Below the pieces are notes generated by a model that did no database searches, had not been told where the DNA came from, and saw nothing but the letters and a program-made list of their open reading frames with translations. A stretch of 26,549 nt of DNA, from positions 1 to 26,549 of the forward strand of contig JAKSDL010000632.1 in NCBI GenBank assembly GCA_022360105.1, given 5' to 3'. Source of the stretch: Pseudomonadota bacterium. Its GTDB lineage: Bacteria > SAR324 > XYD2-FULL-50-16 > JAHJRI01. Below, piece after piece: positions 15,960 through 23,954 of this stretch. Each line of letters starts with the position of its first letter. Position 1 is the first letter of the stretch. The translations under genes were made by a program, and so were the position numbers.

Positions 15960-16676
15960 TTAAAACTTCAACTTTTCCTTTACAAACTTTTTGAATTCGG
16001 TCCTTTCATTTTCCAGGGATTGAGAAAGATTGTGACTGCCTCTAAATTCGATTAGTCTTTTTACTACGGGCTGCATATCAGGCAAGGTAGTGCAAATTTC
16101 CCCGGCCAATTGCAGGGCTCGCGGCATTAGCATTTCATGTGGTACCACTTCGTTTACCAATCCCCACCGGGCGGCTTTATCTGCTCCGATGAACTGGCAG
16201 GTTAACGACATTTGCTTGGCCCTGCGCACCCCTATGCTTTCCTGCAACAGTTGAGTCATTCCCCATCCCGGATGAATCCCCACTTTGGCATGAGTATCAG
16301 CAAATGACGCTCTTTCCGAGGCAATTAAGAAGTCACAATTGAGTGCGATCTCAAATCCCCCGGTGATGGCATTACCATTCACAGCGCCAATAATAGGCTT
16401 TTGACAGGCACTAACAATATCCGGAAAATCGGTTCCGTCTCCCCTGGGATCAAACAGGTTTTCGCTTTTGATAGCATCCAGATCGATTCCCGAACAAAAT
16501 GATTTACCGTTACCCGTAATCACTGCCACCCTGACATTGTCGTTTGTTGTGACATCACCCAAGGCATCATAAAGACCGGTTAACAGCGCCTGATTAATTG
16601 CATTATGACGTTTTGGCCTGTTCAAGGTGATTAATCCAATGCTGTTTTCAATGGTATAAAGAACTGCCTGTTCCAT
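15960..16676 (-). CDS. Enoyl-CoA hydratase/isomerase family protein
   Basis: A 238-residue crotonase-fold protein. Oxyanion-hole segments are FCSGIDLDAI (about 60-69) and GNAITGGFEIALNCDF (about 100-115), with the first catalytic Glu in GGFE. The second catalytic position, Glu in the PE-type motif of true hydratases, reads FADTHAKVGIHPGWG here, with His/Ala instead. So although the fold is sure, the hydratase reaction is not. Crotonase relatives with THAxVG motifs are common in uncharacterised EchA groups. The start has CCAGGAGGAAAAC before the ATG. It precedes the aldehyde dehydrogenase by 169 bp in the same direction, so operon membership is possible but not compelled. Confidence 0.87.
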   Translation of the reverse strand: MEQAVLYTIENSIGLITLNRPKRHNAINQALLTGLYDALGDVTTNDNVRVAVITGNGKSFCSGIDLDAIKSENLFDPRGDGTDFPDIVSACQKPIIGAVNGNAITGGFEIALNCDFLIASERASFADTHAKVGIHPGWGMTQLLQESIGVRRAKQMSLTCQFIGADKAARWGLVNEVVPHEMLMPRALQLAGEICTTLPDMQPVVKRLIEFRGSHNLSQSLENERTEFKKFVKEKLKF

Positions 16677-17160
16677 GTTTTCCTCCTGGTAATCCGTTTT
16701 ACATCAATTGTAAGCATGGTTATTCGTGCTCGTGGGTAACGATGATTTTAAATCAACAAACACAAGTTTTTAACTATGTTTCTTCATCGCTCATACCGAT
16801 CTGGAACAGATCTTAGCAGGATATTTCTATTCTATGAACCCGAATAGTGGGATGTAATATCAGTCATTTCTGGTAAGTATGAGGAGTGAACTCATCCAGA
16901 AAGCACAAGATTCGTATTTCTCCTCCGGGGCGCGTCCGGAAAATTTGCAAACAATTGTGAACGGCTTTTTTGTGATGAAACATAAGCAACGGCCGCTTAA
17001 AAAGTACTTTATAAAACAATTTCAAATCCACTGGACCAAATCTCAAGTACTAAGATAAATTAAAAGCATTGGTCTCAAAACGGATCCTCTTTGCAGAAAA
17101 GTCTTTTTCCACCTCTCAAATCCTTTTCAGCTTTGTTTCACTCAATTCAAAGGAGAGAAA
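16677..17160. other. Divergent regulatory region between crotonase and alcohol dehydrogenase genes
   Basis: A 484-bp gene-free stretch with two genes leaving it in opposite directions. It holds one clear palindrome (16798-16812) and a good Shine-Dalgarno (AAAGGAG) just before 17161. I could not place convincing -35/-10 pairs. An open frame at 16864-17046 on the minus strand shows no coding character. Confidence 0.5.
16798..16812. promoter_or_regulatory. 15-bp operator-like palindrome
   Basis: GATCTGGAACAGATC: perfect 6-bp arms around GAA, in the divergent region about 122 bp before the crotonase start. It is a possible binding site for a dimeric repressor of this metabolic block; no regulator gene is adjacent. 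Confidence 0.4.
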
Positions 17161-18342
17161 ATGAAATTTGATTACCATATTCCTACCAAAGTGCTTTTTG
17201 GTGCAGGCAAATTAAACCAATTGAAAAAAGAGGTACTACCCGGAAAAAAGGCCCTGGTTGTCATTTCTGGTGGTACATCCATGAAGAAAAACGGTTATCT
17301 TGATAGAGTTGTCGGACTGCTGGAGGAAAACGGAGTCGATTCGATTGTTTTTGACAAAATTCTCCCGAATCCCATTCGCAAACATGTAATGGAAGGGGCG
17401 GCCCTGGCAAAATCTGAGAGTTGTGACTTTGTGCTGGGCCTTGGTGGGGGTAGCAGTATCGATTCGGCAAAAAGCATCGCCGTGATGGCAAAAAATCCCG
17501 GTGATTACTGGGATTATATTTTTGGAGGTAGCGGAAAAGGACAACCGGTGACAAACGGTGTCTTGCCCATTGTAGCAATCACAACAACTGCAGGAACCGG
17601 AACCGAAGCTGATCCATGGACCGTGATCAGTCATGAAGAGCGAAATGAAAAAATAGGATACGGATTGATTCCCGAAACATTTCCAGTCCTTTCGATTGTC
17701 GATCCGGAGTTAATGCTTAGTGTTCCCAAAGAACTGACCGCCTTCCAGGGATTTGATGCCTTTTTCCATGCAGCTGAAGGATATATCGCCGATATCGCCA
17801 CACCGGTTAGTGACAGCTATGCATTAAAAAGTATTGAACTTCTGGCAAAAAACCTGCCAACAGCAGTGTCTGATGGTTCTAATCTTGAAGCTCGCTCCAA
17901 TGTAGCCCTCGCTAACACACTTTCCGGATTTGTAGAGTCAACATCCACCTGCATCTCAGAGCATTCACTGGAACACGCGTTAAGCGCTTTCTATCCTGAA
18001 TTACCTCATGGTGCCGGTTTGATTATACTCTCCAAAGCATATTTTAGCTTTTTCGCGGACGTGGTTCCGGAGCGTTACAAAGAGATGGCAAGAGTCATGG
18101 GTAAAAAAGTTGAAGGTGTTTCTGATCAAGACTCTGCCATGCTTTTTATCGAAGCCTTGGGAGAACTTCAAGACGCATGTGGCGTAGGGAATTTGAAAAT
18201 GTCCGATTACGGTATCAGTGAGGCTGACATACCCAAGTTTACAGACAACGCCTTTGACACCATGGGGGCCTTATTCAACCGTGATCCCAAAAAGCTGTCA
18301 AAAGAAGACGTAATAAATATTTACCGGGATGCGTATAAATGA
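17161..18342 (+). CDS. Iron-containing alcohol dehydrogenase (group III)
   Basis: A 393-residue dehydrogenase that interconverts an alcohol and its aldehyde or ketone with NAD(P). The coenzyme-binding GGGSSIDSAK is at about 95-104 and TTTAGTGTEADPW at about 141-153. The metal ligands are present: Asp199 and His203 in GFDAFFHAAEGY, His268 in SEHSLEHALSAF, and His283 in LPHGAGL. The opening FDYHIPTKVLFGAGKL is typical. The start follows AAAGGAGAGAAA. It is divergent from the crotonase gene and followed in the same direction by an SDR gene 281 bp on, so together they may supply redox steps to the aconitase-X block. The substrate is not predictable. Confidence 0.92.
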   Translation: MKFDYHIPTKVLFGAGKLNQLKKEVLPGKKALVVISGGTSMKKNGYLDRVVGLLEENGVDSIVFDKILPNPIRKHVMEGAALAKSESCDFVLGLGGGSSIDSAKSIAVMAKNPGDYWDYIFGGSGKGQPVTNGVLPIVAITTTAGTGTEADPWTVISHEERNEKIGYGLIPETFPVLSIVDPELMLSVPKELTAFQGFDAFFHAAEGYIADIATPVSDSYALKSIELLAKNLPTAVSDGSNLEARSNVALANTLSGFVESTSTCISEHSLEHALSAFYPELPHGAGLIILSKAYFSFFADVVPERYKEMARVMGKKVEGVSDQDSAMLFIEALGELQDACGVGNLKMSDYGISEADIPKFTDNAFDTMGALFNRDPKKLSKEDVINIYRDAYK

Positions 18343-18623
18343 GCATGTAAAATGGATATCTCTCCCAACCCTTGGTCAGGATTATAAATTGAAGCAGTTG
18401 CCAGCCATTGGCAATAAGCGGAATGGAAAGAACAAAACCCTGGAAATGAATACTTAATATTCTTTGAGGCCAGCCCTGATTAACAGGAAAGGGTTGTTTG
18501 AGTATTCTTTCATCCTCTTGATTGTTTTTAACAAATAAAGTAGAAAAGCGAACAAAGAAGAGGAAGTTTGTATGTCACAGATACAAAGTGTTCAGGCTGT
18601 TAATGCTGCTGCCAAGGGGAGAT

Positions 18624-19481
18624 ATGGCAAAAAAACTAAAGGGAAAGAAGGTTGTTATCACCGGCGGAGCCATGGGAATTGGTCTTGCAACCTGCAAACG
18701 TCTGGTTAAAGAAGGATGCGATATTACTATCTGGGATCTGAATGAACCGGCGTTAGAGCAAGCCAGGTCTGAACTTGATACCGGTGACAGCAAAATCTAT
18801 ATACAGACCTGTGATGTCTCGGACCGGGACAGGGTGAAGGAATTGGTAGCCCTGGCCAGAAAAGATATGGGACAGATAGATATTCTAATCAATAATGCAG
18901 GATTTGTAAGACCGGGACTGTTTTGGGAGCAACCCATAGAAAATGCCACCAGACACATGGACGTGAATGTGAACGCCTTTTTTTACAGCATTCATGAAGT
19001 GTTGCCTGAAATGCTGGAACGTAACAGCGGGCACATTGTTAACGTTTCTTCCGGCATTGCTTTCGCCAGTGTTCCGGGCCTGGCCGCCTATTCCGTTTCA
19101 AAATGGGCCGCCTGGGGTATGACGGATGTTTTGAGGCTGGAAGTAGCTTCGATTGGCAAATCCGGCGTGCATTTAACATCTGTTCATCCCGGCAATATCT
19201 TAACCGGCATGTTCGAGGGGTTTAATCTGAACTGGCTTGGCCGGCTGGTGTTCCCTCCTGTTAAAAAACATGACACCATTGCCAAAGGAATTGTGGAAGC
19301 AGGATTGAAAAAAAGAAAACATCTGGTCGTTCGCCCGAGAGCACTCTATATTGGTATGATTGTCAGGGGCCTGGTACCCAGCAAACTACTGGTGAAAGGG
19401 GCCATGTTGGCAGGTGGTGCCGATGCGGTGAAGCACTTCCGGGGACGCAATGGGAAAGCTCTCGGGAAGCTGAAGCCGTAA
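18624..19481 (+). CDS. Short-chain dehydrogenase/reductase (classical SDR)
   Basis: A 285-residue NAD(P)-dependent oxidoreductase. The Rossmann turn ITGGAMGIG is at about 12-20, the INNAG motif at about 90, and the catalytic set is Ser in NVSSGIAF with Tyr/Lys in AAYSVSKWAAWG. The tail is long and hydrophobic-basic (ALYIGMIVRGLVPSKLLVKGA), suggesting membrane association or a lipid-like substrate, as in some retinol or 3-ketoacyl-type SDRs; that is inference. The start at 18624 is supported by AAGGGGAG seven bases upstream. An in-frame ATG at 18522 adds 34 basic residues not expected in the family. It follows the alcohol dehydrogenase gene. Confidence 0.9.
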   Translation: MAKKLKGKKVVITGGAMGIGLATCKRLVKEGCDITIWDLNEPALEQARSELDTGDSKIYIQTCDVSDRDRVKELVALARKDMGQIDILINNAGFVRPGLFWEQPIENATRHMDVNVNAFFYSIHEVLPEMLERNSGHIVNVSSGIAFASVPGLAAYSVSKWAAWGMTDVLRLEVASIGKSGVHLTSVHPGNILTGMFEGFNLNWLGRLVFPPVKKHDTIAKGIVEAGLKKRKHLVVRPRALYIGMIVRGLVPSKLLVKGAMLAGGADAVKHFRGRNGKALGKLKP

Positions 19482-19637
19482 TCCCACACACTCATCGGTT
19501 TCTTTCGTAAATTCAAAGGAAAGTACCATTTGAATAGTAATCAATCCAGGCTTAAATCAGTGTGGACTTTTTCCCGATAATGACTACAAAAATGCAGGCG
19601 GAGAAATCTGAAGGTTATGTGATTTGACCCTATGGTG

Positions 19638-19686
19638 GTTCAAAAGAGAAGAGAGCTCGTTGGGTTCACTCTCTTCTCTTTTGAAC
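19638..19686. terminator. 18-bp perfect-stem bidirectional terminator candidate
   Basis: GTTCAAAAGAGAAGAGAG (19638-19655) is perfectly complementary to 19669-19686, with a 13-nt loop. It stands between the ends of the convergent SDR and uspA genes, where a bidirectional terminator is expected. There is no T-run outside the stem, but the stem itself is purine/pyrimidine biased. An RNase III-type processing site is the alternative. Confidence 0.6.
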
Positions 19687-19752
19687 GATCAGGTTATTTG
19701 GTATTTCCTATATACCGGCAGATTCCGGCTCTGGTAGATATTGCGCTCTTTC

Positions 19753-20229
19753 CTACTTACCTTTTTCACGAACAGTGATCAAGGGCACAGGACATCTTCT
19801 AAACAGTTTCAAAGCCGTGGACCCAACAATGACATCAGCCAGTTCACCGCGACCTTTTACACCGAGAACTGCCATGTCTGCTTTTTCCTTTTTGATAACA
19901 TCCAGAATTTCCTTATAAGGAACCCCAGTTTTTATTAAAAAGGAAAAATTCACTCCGGAAAAATCTACTTTTTCCTTCAATTTTTCAAACTCGGCGGACC
20001 GTTCCTCTTCAAGCTGTTCTACACACTCATGAACAGAGACACGGTGAAAGTCCTTTTTTTGCATGCGATTGAGTGAGGTATAGATTATATCTATCTCCTT
20101 CTGGTTAATGACGTTAACCAAAGTCAGTTCAGCATTCAATGCCTTGGCCAGAGTCACTGCATGAGTAGCTACACGTATCGTGTATCCGGAAAAATCAATT
20201 GCCGCTAAAATTCGCCTATATTGTTCCAT
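19753..20229 (-). CDS. Universal stress protein (UspA family)
   Basis: A single-domain 158-residue Usp. It opens RRILAAIDFSGYTIRVATHAVTLAKAL and closes with the nucleotide-binding pattern GVKGRGELADVIVGSTALKLFRRCPVPLITV, which has the Gly-x2-Gly-x9-Gly-Ser/Thr arrangement of ATP-binding Usps. The middle is charged and helical. Such proteins help cells survive starvation, redox or membrane stress; the specific trigger is not visible. The start follows AGAGGAAATA. It appears to be monocistronic: a strong stem follows it and a palindrome precedes it. Confidence 0.92.
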   Translation of the reverse strand: MEQYRRILAAIDFSGYTIRVATHAVTLAKALNAELTLVNVINQKEIDIIYTSLNRMQKKDFHRVSVHECVEQLEEERSAEFEKLKEKVDFSGVNFSFLIKTGVPYKEILDVIKKEKADMAVLGVKGRGELADVIVGSTALKLFRRCPVPLITVREKGK

Positions 20230-20260
20230 TATTTCCTCTTTGCAAATAACATAAAATTAG

Positions 20261-20275
20261 GATCACTAGGTGATC
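20261..20275. promoter_or_regulatory. 15-bp operator-like palindrome upstream of uspA
   Basis: GATCACTAGGTGATC has perfect 6-bp arms around TAG, 32-46 bp before the uspA ATG. This is a natural place for a repressor site or core-promoter overlap. No -35/-10 pair could be fixed with confidence. Confidence 0.4.
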
Positions 20276-20426
20276 ATAATGTCAAAATTCCCGACTTGTC
20301 AAAAATAGCTCTGCGGCACCCGCTCCTTTGTATCTTTCAGATGTAAACCGGTGAGAAGACATGCGGTCTCATCCGCTTATGCTTGCAATCGGTTGAAGTG
20401 GATACCGGGAGCTGATGATGCCGATA

Positions 20427-20455
20427 CCTCTTTTTATTTTACCAGTGAAAAGAGG
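20427..20455 (-). terminator. Hairpin downstream of receptor-tail fragment
   Basis: CCTCTTTT (20427-20434) and AAAAGAGG (20448-20455) pair across a 13-nt loop, about 40 bp after the fragment's stop. There is no T-run after it on the minus strand. Confidence 0.3.
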
Positions 20456-20496
20456 CATGGATCAATACTGATAAGAAAAAGCCGGCAAGACAGGTG

Positions 20497-20757
20497 TCAA
20501 TACTTTCCAAATTCACCGTCATCCAAAACAATTTTTCTCTTTGTTCCACTTTCCAACGGAAGCTGCACGGAGTTAATTTTTGTGGTGACCTGGGGATGTT
20601 TGACAGCTGCAGGTTCGGGCTTTGGGGGAGTGATCGGTGTCTTGCTTGCCGATGTCAATTGAGCCTCGCCATTTAGCCTGAAATTATTCATAAGATTCAT
20701 AAGAAAATCAGCCTGGGTTGACAATTGTTGGGAAGCTGAAGCAGTTTCCTCTTTCAT
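20497..20757 (-). pseudogene. Orphan C-terminal piece of a chemoreceptor
   Basis: An 86-residue frame aligning with only the last ~88 residues of the neighbouring chemoreceptor. The end of the signalling helix matches (KEETASASQQLSTQADFLMN against AEETASTSELFKKQAGHLSG). Then come a Pro-rich linker and a closing IVLDDGEFGKY matching IVLDEGEFKD. The membrane, HAMP and signalling-tip parts are missing. Its ATG overlaps the ribokinase TGA as ATGA, so it could still be translated by coupling. The simplest reading is a receptor gene remnant left after ribokinase joined or replaced its front part. The intact ends and coupling leave open a functional small protein carrying the C-terminal motif. It is not a normal full-length gene. 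Confidence 0.75.
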
Positions 20758-21677
20758 GAATCTTCTTTTAAAAATAAATCAATTTCGTCTTCCGTAGGAA
20801 TGGATGGTTGGGCACCCATTTTAGTTACGCTGATAGCTGCTGCAGCCTGGGCCCTCCTGATATTGATTTCAGTTGGCAGGTTGTTGATTAGACCTGCAGC
20901 AAAGCTACCCACAAAGGTGTCTCCAGCTGCAGTTGTATCAACCGGTTTTACCTTAAACGCCGGGAAATGTTTTACAGCTTGGGAGTCCGCCCAATAAACC
21001 CCCTGTGACCCCATGGTAAGCAACACGTTTTTTGCTCCTTTGGTAATTAATTTCCCAGCCGCTTTCATCGCCGAATCCTGATCGGAGATTGCATGTCCGG
21101 TTAACAATCCAGCCTCGGTTTCATTAGGAATCAAATAGTCGATTTTTGGAAACAGATCATCAGGTAGGTCTCTAACTGGAGCCGGATTCAATATAATCCC
21201 GGTTTTATTTGCGAACGCTATATCGATGGCTTTTTCAACTGCATCAAAATTGGTTTCGAGTTGGCAGATTAGCAACTCTGCCTCAGCGATGTCTGTTGAA
21301 GCTTGATCCAGTTGTGTTTGGGAGATGTTATCATTGGCACCTGATGCAATAACAATGGTGTTTTGACTCTGATCATCAACAACAATCGAGGCTATTCCCG
21401 TCGGTATACTGTCCAGGCATCGGACATGAGCGGTATTGATGCCTTCGTCATTCATCAGGTTTAGCAATTGTTCACCAAAGGCGTCCTCACCAACACATCC
21501 GATAAAAACCGAAAGTATGTTTTGACGGGCGATGGCAACAGCCTGGTTGGCCCCTTTGCCACCGGGGATCATTCGAAAATCCCTACCTTTTATGGTTTCT
21601 CCAATGCTTGGATGACGCGGCGCGGTAACAACCAAATCCATGTTGATACTTCCTAAAACAGCAATTTTTGGTTTCAT
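20754..21677 (-). CDS. rbsK: Ribokinase (PfkB family sugar kinase)
   Basis: About 307 residues with both PfkB signatures: the N-terminal GGKGANQAVAIARQ and the C-terminal VDTTAAGDTFVGSFAAGL with the catalytic Asp. The opening KIAVLGSINMDLVV and HPSIGETI are typical of ribokinase, which phosphorylates D-ribose to ribose 5-phosphate. Related nucleoside or deoxyribose specificity cannot be excluded. The start is the ATG at 21677, with GGGGAAG about nine bases upstream. An in-frame ATG at 21710 would add 11 residues without a ribosome site. No ribose transporter or rbsD is nearby. Unusually, the gene lies between a full chemoreceptor and a receptor-tail fragment, overlapping the latter by 4 bp. 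Confidence 0.9.
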   Translation of the reverse strand: MKPKIAVLGSINMDLVVTAPRHPSIGETIKGRDFRMIPGGKGANQAVAIARQNILSVFIGCVGEDAFGEQLLNLMNDEGINTAHVRCLDSIPTGIASIVVDDQSQNTIVIASGANDNISQTQLDQASTDIAEAELLICQLETNFDAVEKAIDIAFANKTGIILNPAPVRDLPDDLFPKIDYLIPNETEAGLLTGHAISDQDSAMKAAGKLITKGAKNVLLTMGSQGVYWADSQAVKHFPAFKVKPVDTTAAGDTFVGSFAAGLINNLPTEINIRRAQAAAAISVTKMGAQPSIPTEDEIDLFLKEDS

Positions 21678-21749
21678 TAAATACGACTTCCCCGCATTTA
21701 TAAGTCTCATTAAGGATTGACCCGGAAAACCTCGTTGTTGTTTTACAGA

Positions 21750-23954
21750 CTAATCTTTGAACTCACCTTCATCAAGAACAATCGTGCGATCTGACTCCAT
21801 TGCAGGTGGATCAATGACCTTTTCCTCACTCCAAGCGGATGAATCCGCTGCAACGGATTCTGACTGAAGCAAGTATTGCCGGTTTTCTATCAAGTGGATG
21901 TCAGAGGCTGGCTTGGAAAATGAATCAGAGCTCTCTGCCAATTTGAACTGGGCAACAAGGCCGCTTAAATGACCGGCCTGTTTTTTAAACAATTCCGAGG
22001 TTGAAGCTGTTTCTTCCGCGTTGGCAGCGTTTTGCTGGGTAATCTTATCAACCTGGTTTAATCCCTGGTTAATCTGCGATAATCCCTCGGCCTGTTCATT
22101 GGAGGCAGCGGTAATCTCGCCCACCAAATCAGTTGCCTTGGTAATTTTCAGTACGATTTCACCCAAAGCTTCAGCTGTTTCATTGACGATACGGGTGCCG
22201 TTTTCGGTTTTCTTAACGGCTGCCTCAATCATCTCTTCAGTCTCATGGGCAGCTGTGGCGCTTCTGCTGGCAAGACTCCTTACTTCATCAGCAACCACTG
22301 CAAAACCCTTCCCGTATTTACCCGCTCTGGCTGCTTCCACAGCCGCGTTTAATGCCAAAAGATTGGTTTGAAATGCAATTTCATCAATTACCTTGATGAT
22401 CTTTGCAATCTGGCTCCCTGAGGCATTGATATCGTCCATGGCGGAGATTAACTCTGCCATTTTTTTATTACCATAATCGGCGGCAGAGCTGGCTTCACCG
22501 GAGAGAAGATTAGCTTGGGTGGCGTTTTCGGCATTGGTTTTGGTGCGAGATACCAACTCAGCCACAGAACTACCGATTTCCTCCAGGGATGCCGCTTGTT
22601 CAGTGGCACCCTGGGAAAGCAAAAGACTGGAATCTGAAAGCTGCTGAGCTCCTCCATCAACATATTCTACCGAGGTATTGACCTGCGAAAGCAACATATT
22701 GAGGTCTATGACCATTTTTTCCAATGCTTGTCCCAGCGCATCCTTGTCGGAAGCCAGATCCACATGTTTGGAAAGGTCACCTCCGGCCACCTGGGAGGCA
22801 AAAGCAGCTTTATGCTGCAGACTATCGGCCATTTCATTAAACGATCCTGCCAGCTGGCCCATCTCATTTTGAGCTTTCAATTGAATTCGACTGGACAGAT
22901 CACCTTTCTTGATCCTGGAGGCAAATTCAATCACTTCCAGCAAAGGTCTGATAATCGATCCGGCAAGATAATAACTGAACACGATAAACAAAACACAAAG
23001 AACAAGTGTGACACCGTACTGCAGCAATTTTATCAATAATAACCTGTTTTCACTGGCAGCAATTTCTTCTTCAATCAGAAATTTGGTGTTTTTCTGAATT
23101 TCATCCCTTAAGACGTTTACCGTTTTGTAAGCAGCAATTCGTTCCGACCAAAGATCTGCTATTTTGATTGATAGATCAGGCAAAGGAGCAATTCTATCAA
23201 ATATGTCGGTTCCGCTTTTTGAAAATTCCTCGTAGTCACGTCGCTGCAAAACTTTGTTGATAACTCGAAAGTTTCGAAGTTGAGCTTTAAGCTCTGTCGA
23301 GTTGATTTTTGCGAACTCTTCATAACCTTCCACATCACCCTGTAACAAAATCCTGTTTTGAAGGGTCATGAAGTCACGAGTAATTAATAGGTTGACATTA
23401 CGAAGCACGTCTACCTGGGACATGACAAATTTATCTACAATTTTAGCTGAACTGCTCTCCTTGCCAATATGATCCCTGAGATCTGACAATAAACCCGATA
23501 CTCGTGCATCTATCTCACTTAAACGCTGACGATATTGATCATTTGTTTCTTTCCCCTCAATAACGACTGCTGAGACCGATTCAAAAGTGGTCAGGTACTC
23601 CTCAAGCTGGCTTTTTAATTGGGATGTTTTTTCATTGTCCAGGGATGCGGATTCAAGTTCTATCACTGCGTCCAAAGCCTGTTTACCGTGCTCAATGACC
23701 ATATCCTTATCTGCTTCAGTAGCTATGGATAAAAATCTTAATTCAGCTGCAACGGCATTTACAAGGTTGTTCTGGACGCCTTGAAGTTTGTTTTGAATCT
23801 CTTCATAACTGTCCTTGTTGTAACTGGCAATTTCGTTTGAAATTAACAGGATAATGGACATGGAAAGCCCTAACAAAACCAAAAGCAATATTTTATGGGT
23901 GACTTTAAGATTCTGTATTCTATTTTCATTCATAGCATCACTTAAGCTTAGCAT
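21750..23954 (-). CDS. Methyl-accepting chemotaxis protein with long helical sensor domain
   Basis: A 734-residue receptor. The first membrane helix is at about 21-40, followed by a ~265-residue, mostly helical periplasmic domain that resembles helical-bimodular or four-helix-bundle sensors. The second membrane helix is at about 306-329, then HAMP at about 331-383 and a second HAMP-like segment at about 386-420 (ASQVAGGDLSKHVDL...LGQALEKM). The signalling domain has the invariant hairpin EIAFQTNLLALNAAVEAARA (about 526-545). After it comes a ~60-residue flexible tail ending IVLDEGEFKD. It signals to CheA/CheW. The start is uncertain: the ATG at 23954 overlaps the Cache gene by 17 bp, while an ATG at 23933 sits 4 bp after its stop. 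Either way the two are translationally close. Confidence 0.95.
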   Translation of the reverse strand: MLSLSDAMNENRIQNLKVTHKILLLVLLGLSMSIILLISNEIASYNKDSYEEIQNKLQGVQNNLVNAVAAELRFLSIATEADKDMVIEHGKQALDAVIELESASLDNEKTSQLKSQLEEYLTTFESVSAVVIEGKETNDQYRQRLSEIDARVSGLLSDLRDHIGKESSSAKIVDKFVMSQVDVLRNVNLLITRDFMTLQNRILLQGDVEGYEEFAKINSTELKAQLRNFRVINKVLQRRDYEEFSKSGTDIFDRIAPLPDLSIKIADLWSERIAAYKTVNVLRDEIQKNTKFLIEEEIAASENRLLLIKLLQYGVTLVLCVLFIVFSYYLAGSIIRPLLEVIEFASRIKKGDLSSRIQLKAQNEMGQLAGSFNEMADSLQHKAAFASQVAGGDLSKHVDLASDKDALGQALEKMVIDLNMLLSQVNTSVEYVDGGAQQLSDSSLLLSQGATEQAASLEEIGSSVAELVSRTKTNAENATQANLLSGEASSAADYGNKKMAELISAMDDINASGSQIAKIIKVIDEIAFQTNLLALNAAVEAARAGKYGKGFAVVADEVRSLASRSATAAHETEEMIEAAVKKTENGTRIVNETAEALGEIVLKITKATDLVGEITAASNEQAEGLSQINQGLNQVDKITQQNAANAEETASTSELFKKQAGHLSGLVAQFKLAESSDSFSKPASDIHLIENRQYLLQSESVAADSSAWSEEKVIDPPAMESDRTIVLDEGEFKD

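Noticed and set aside
16864..17046. 60-residue frame in the divergent promoter region
   Set aside because: No family resemblance, and it overlaps the control region of two strong genes.
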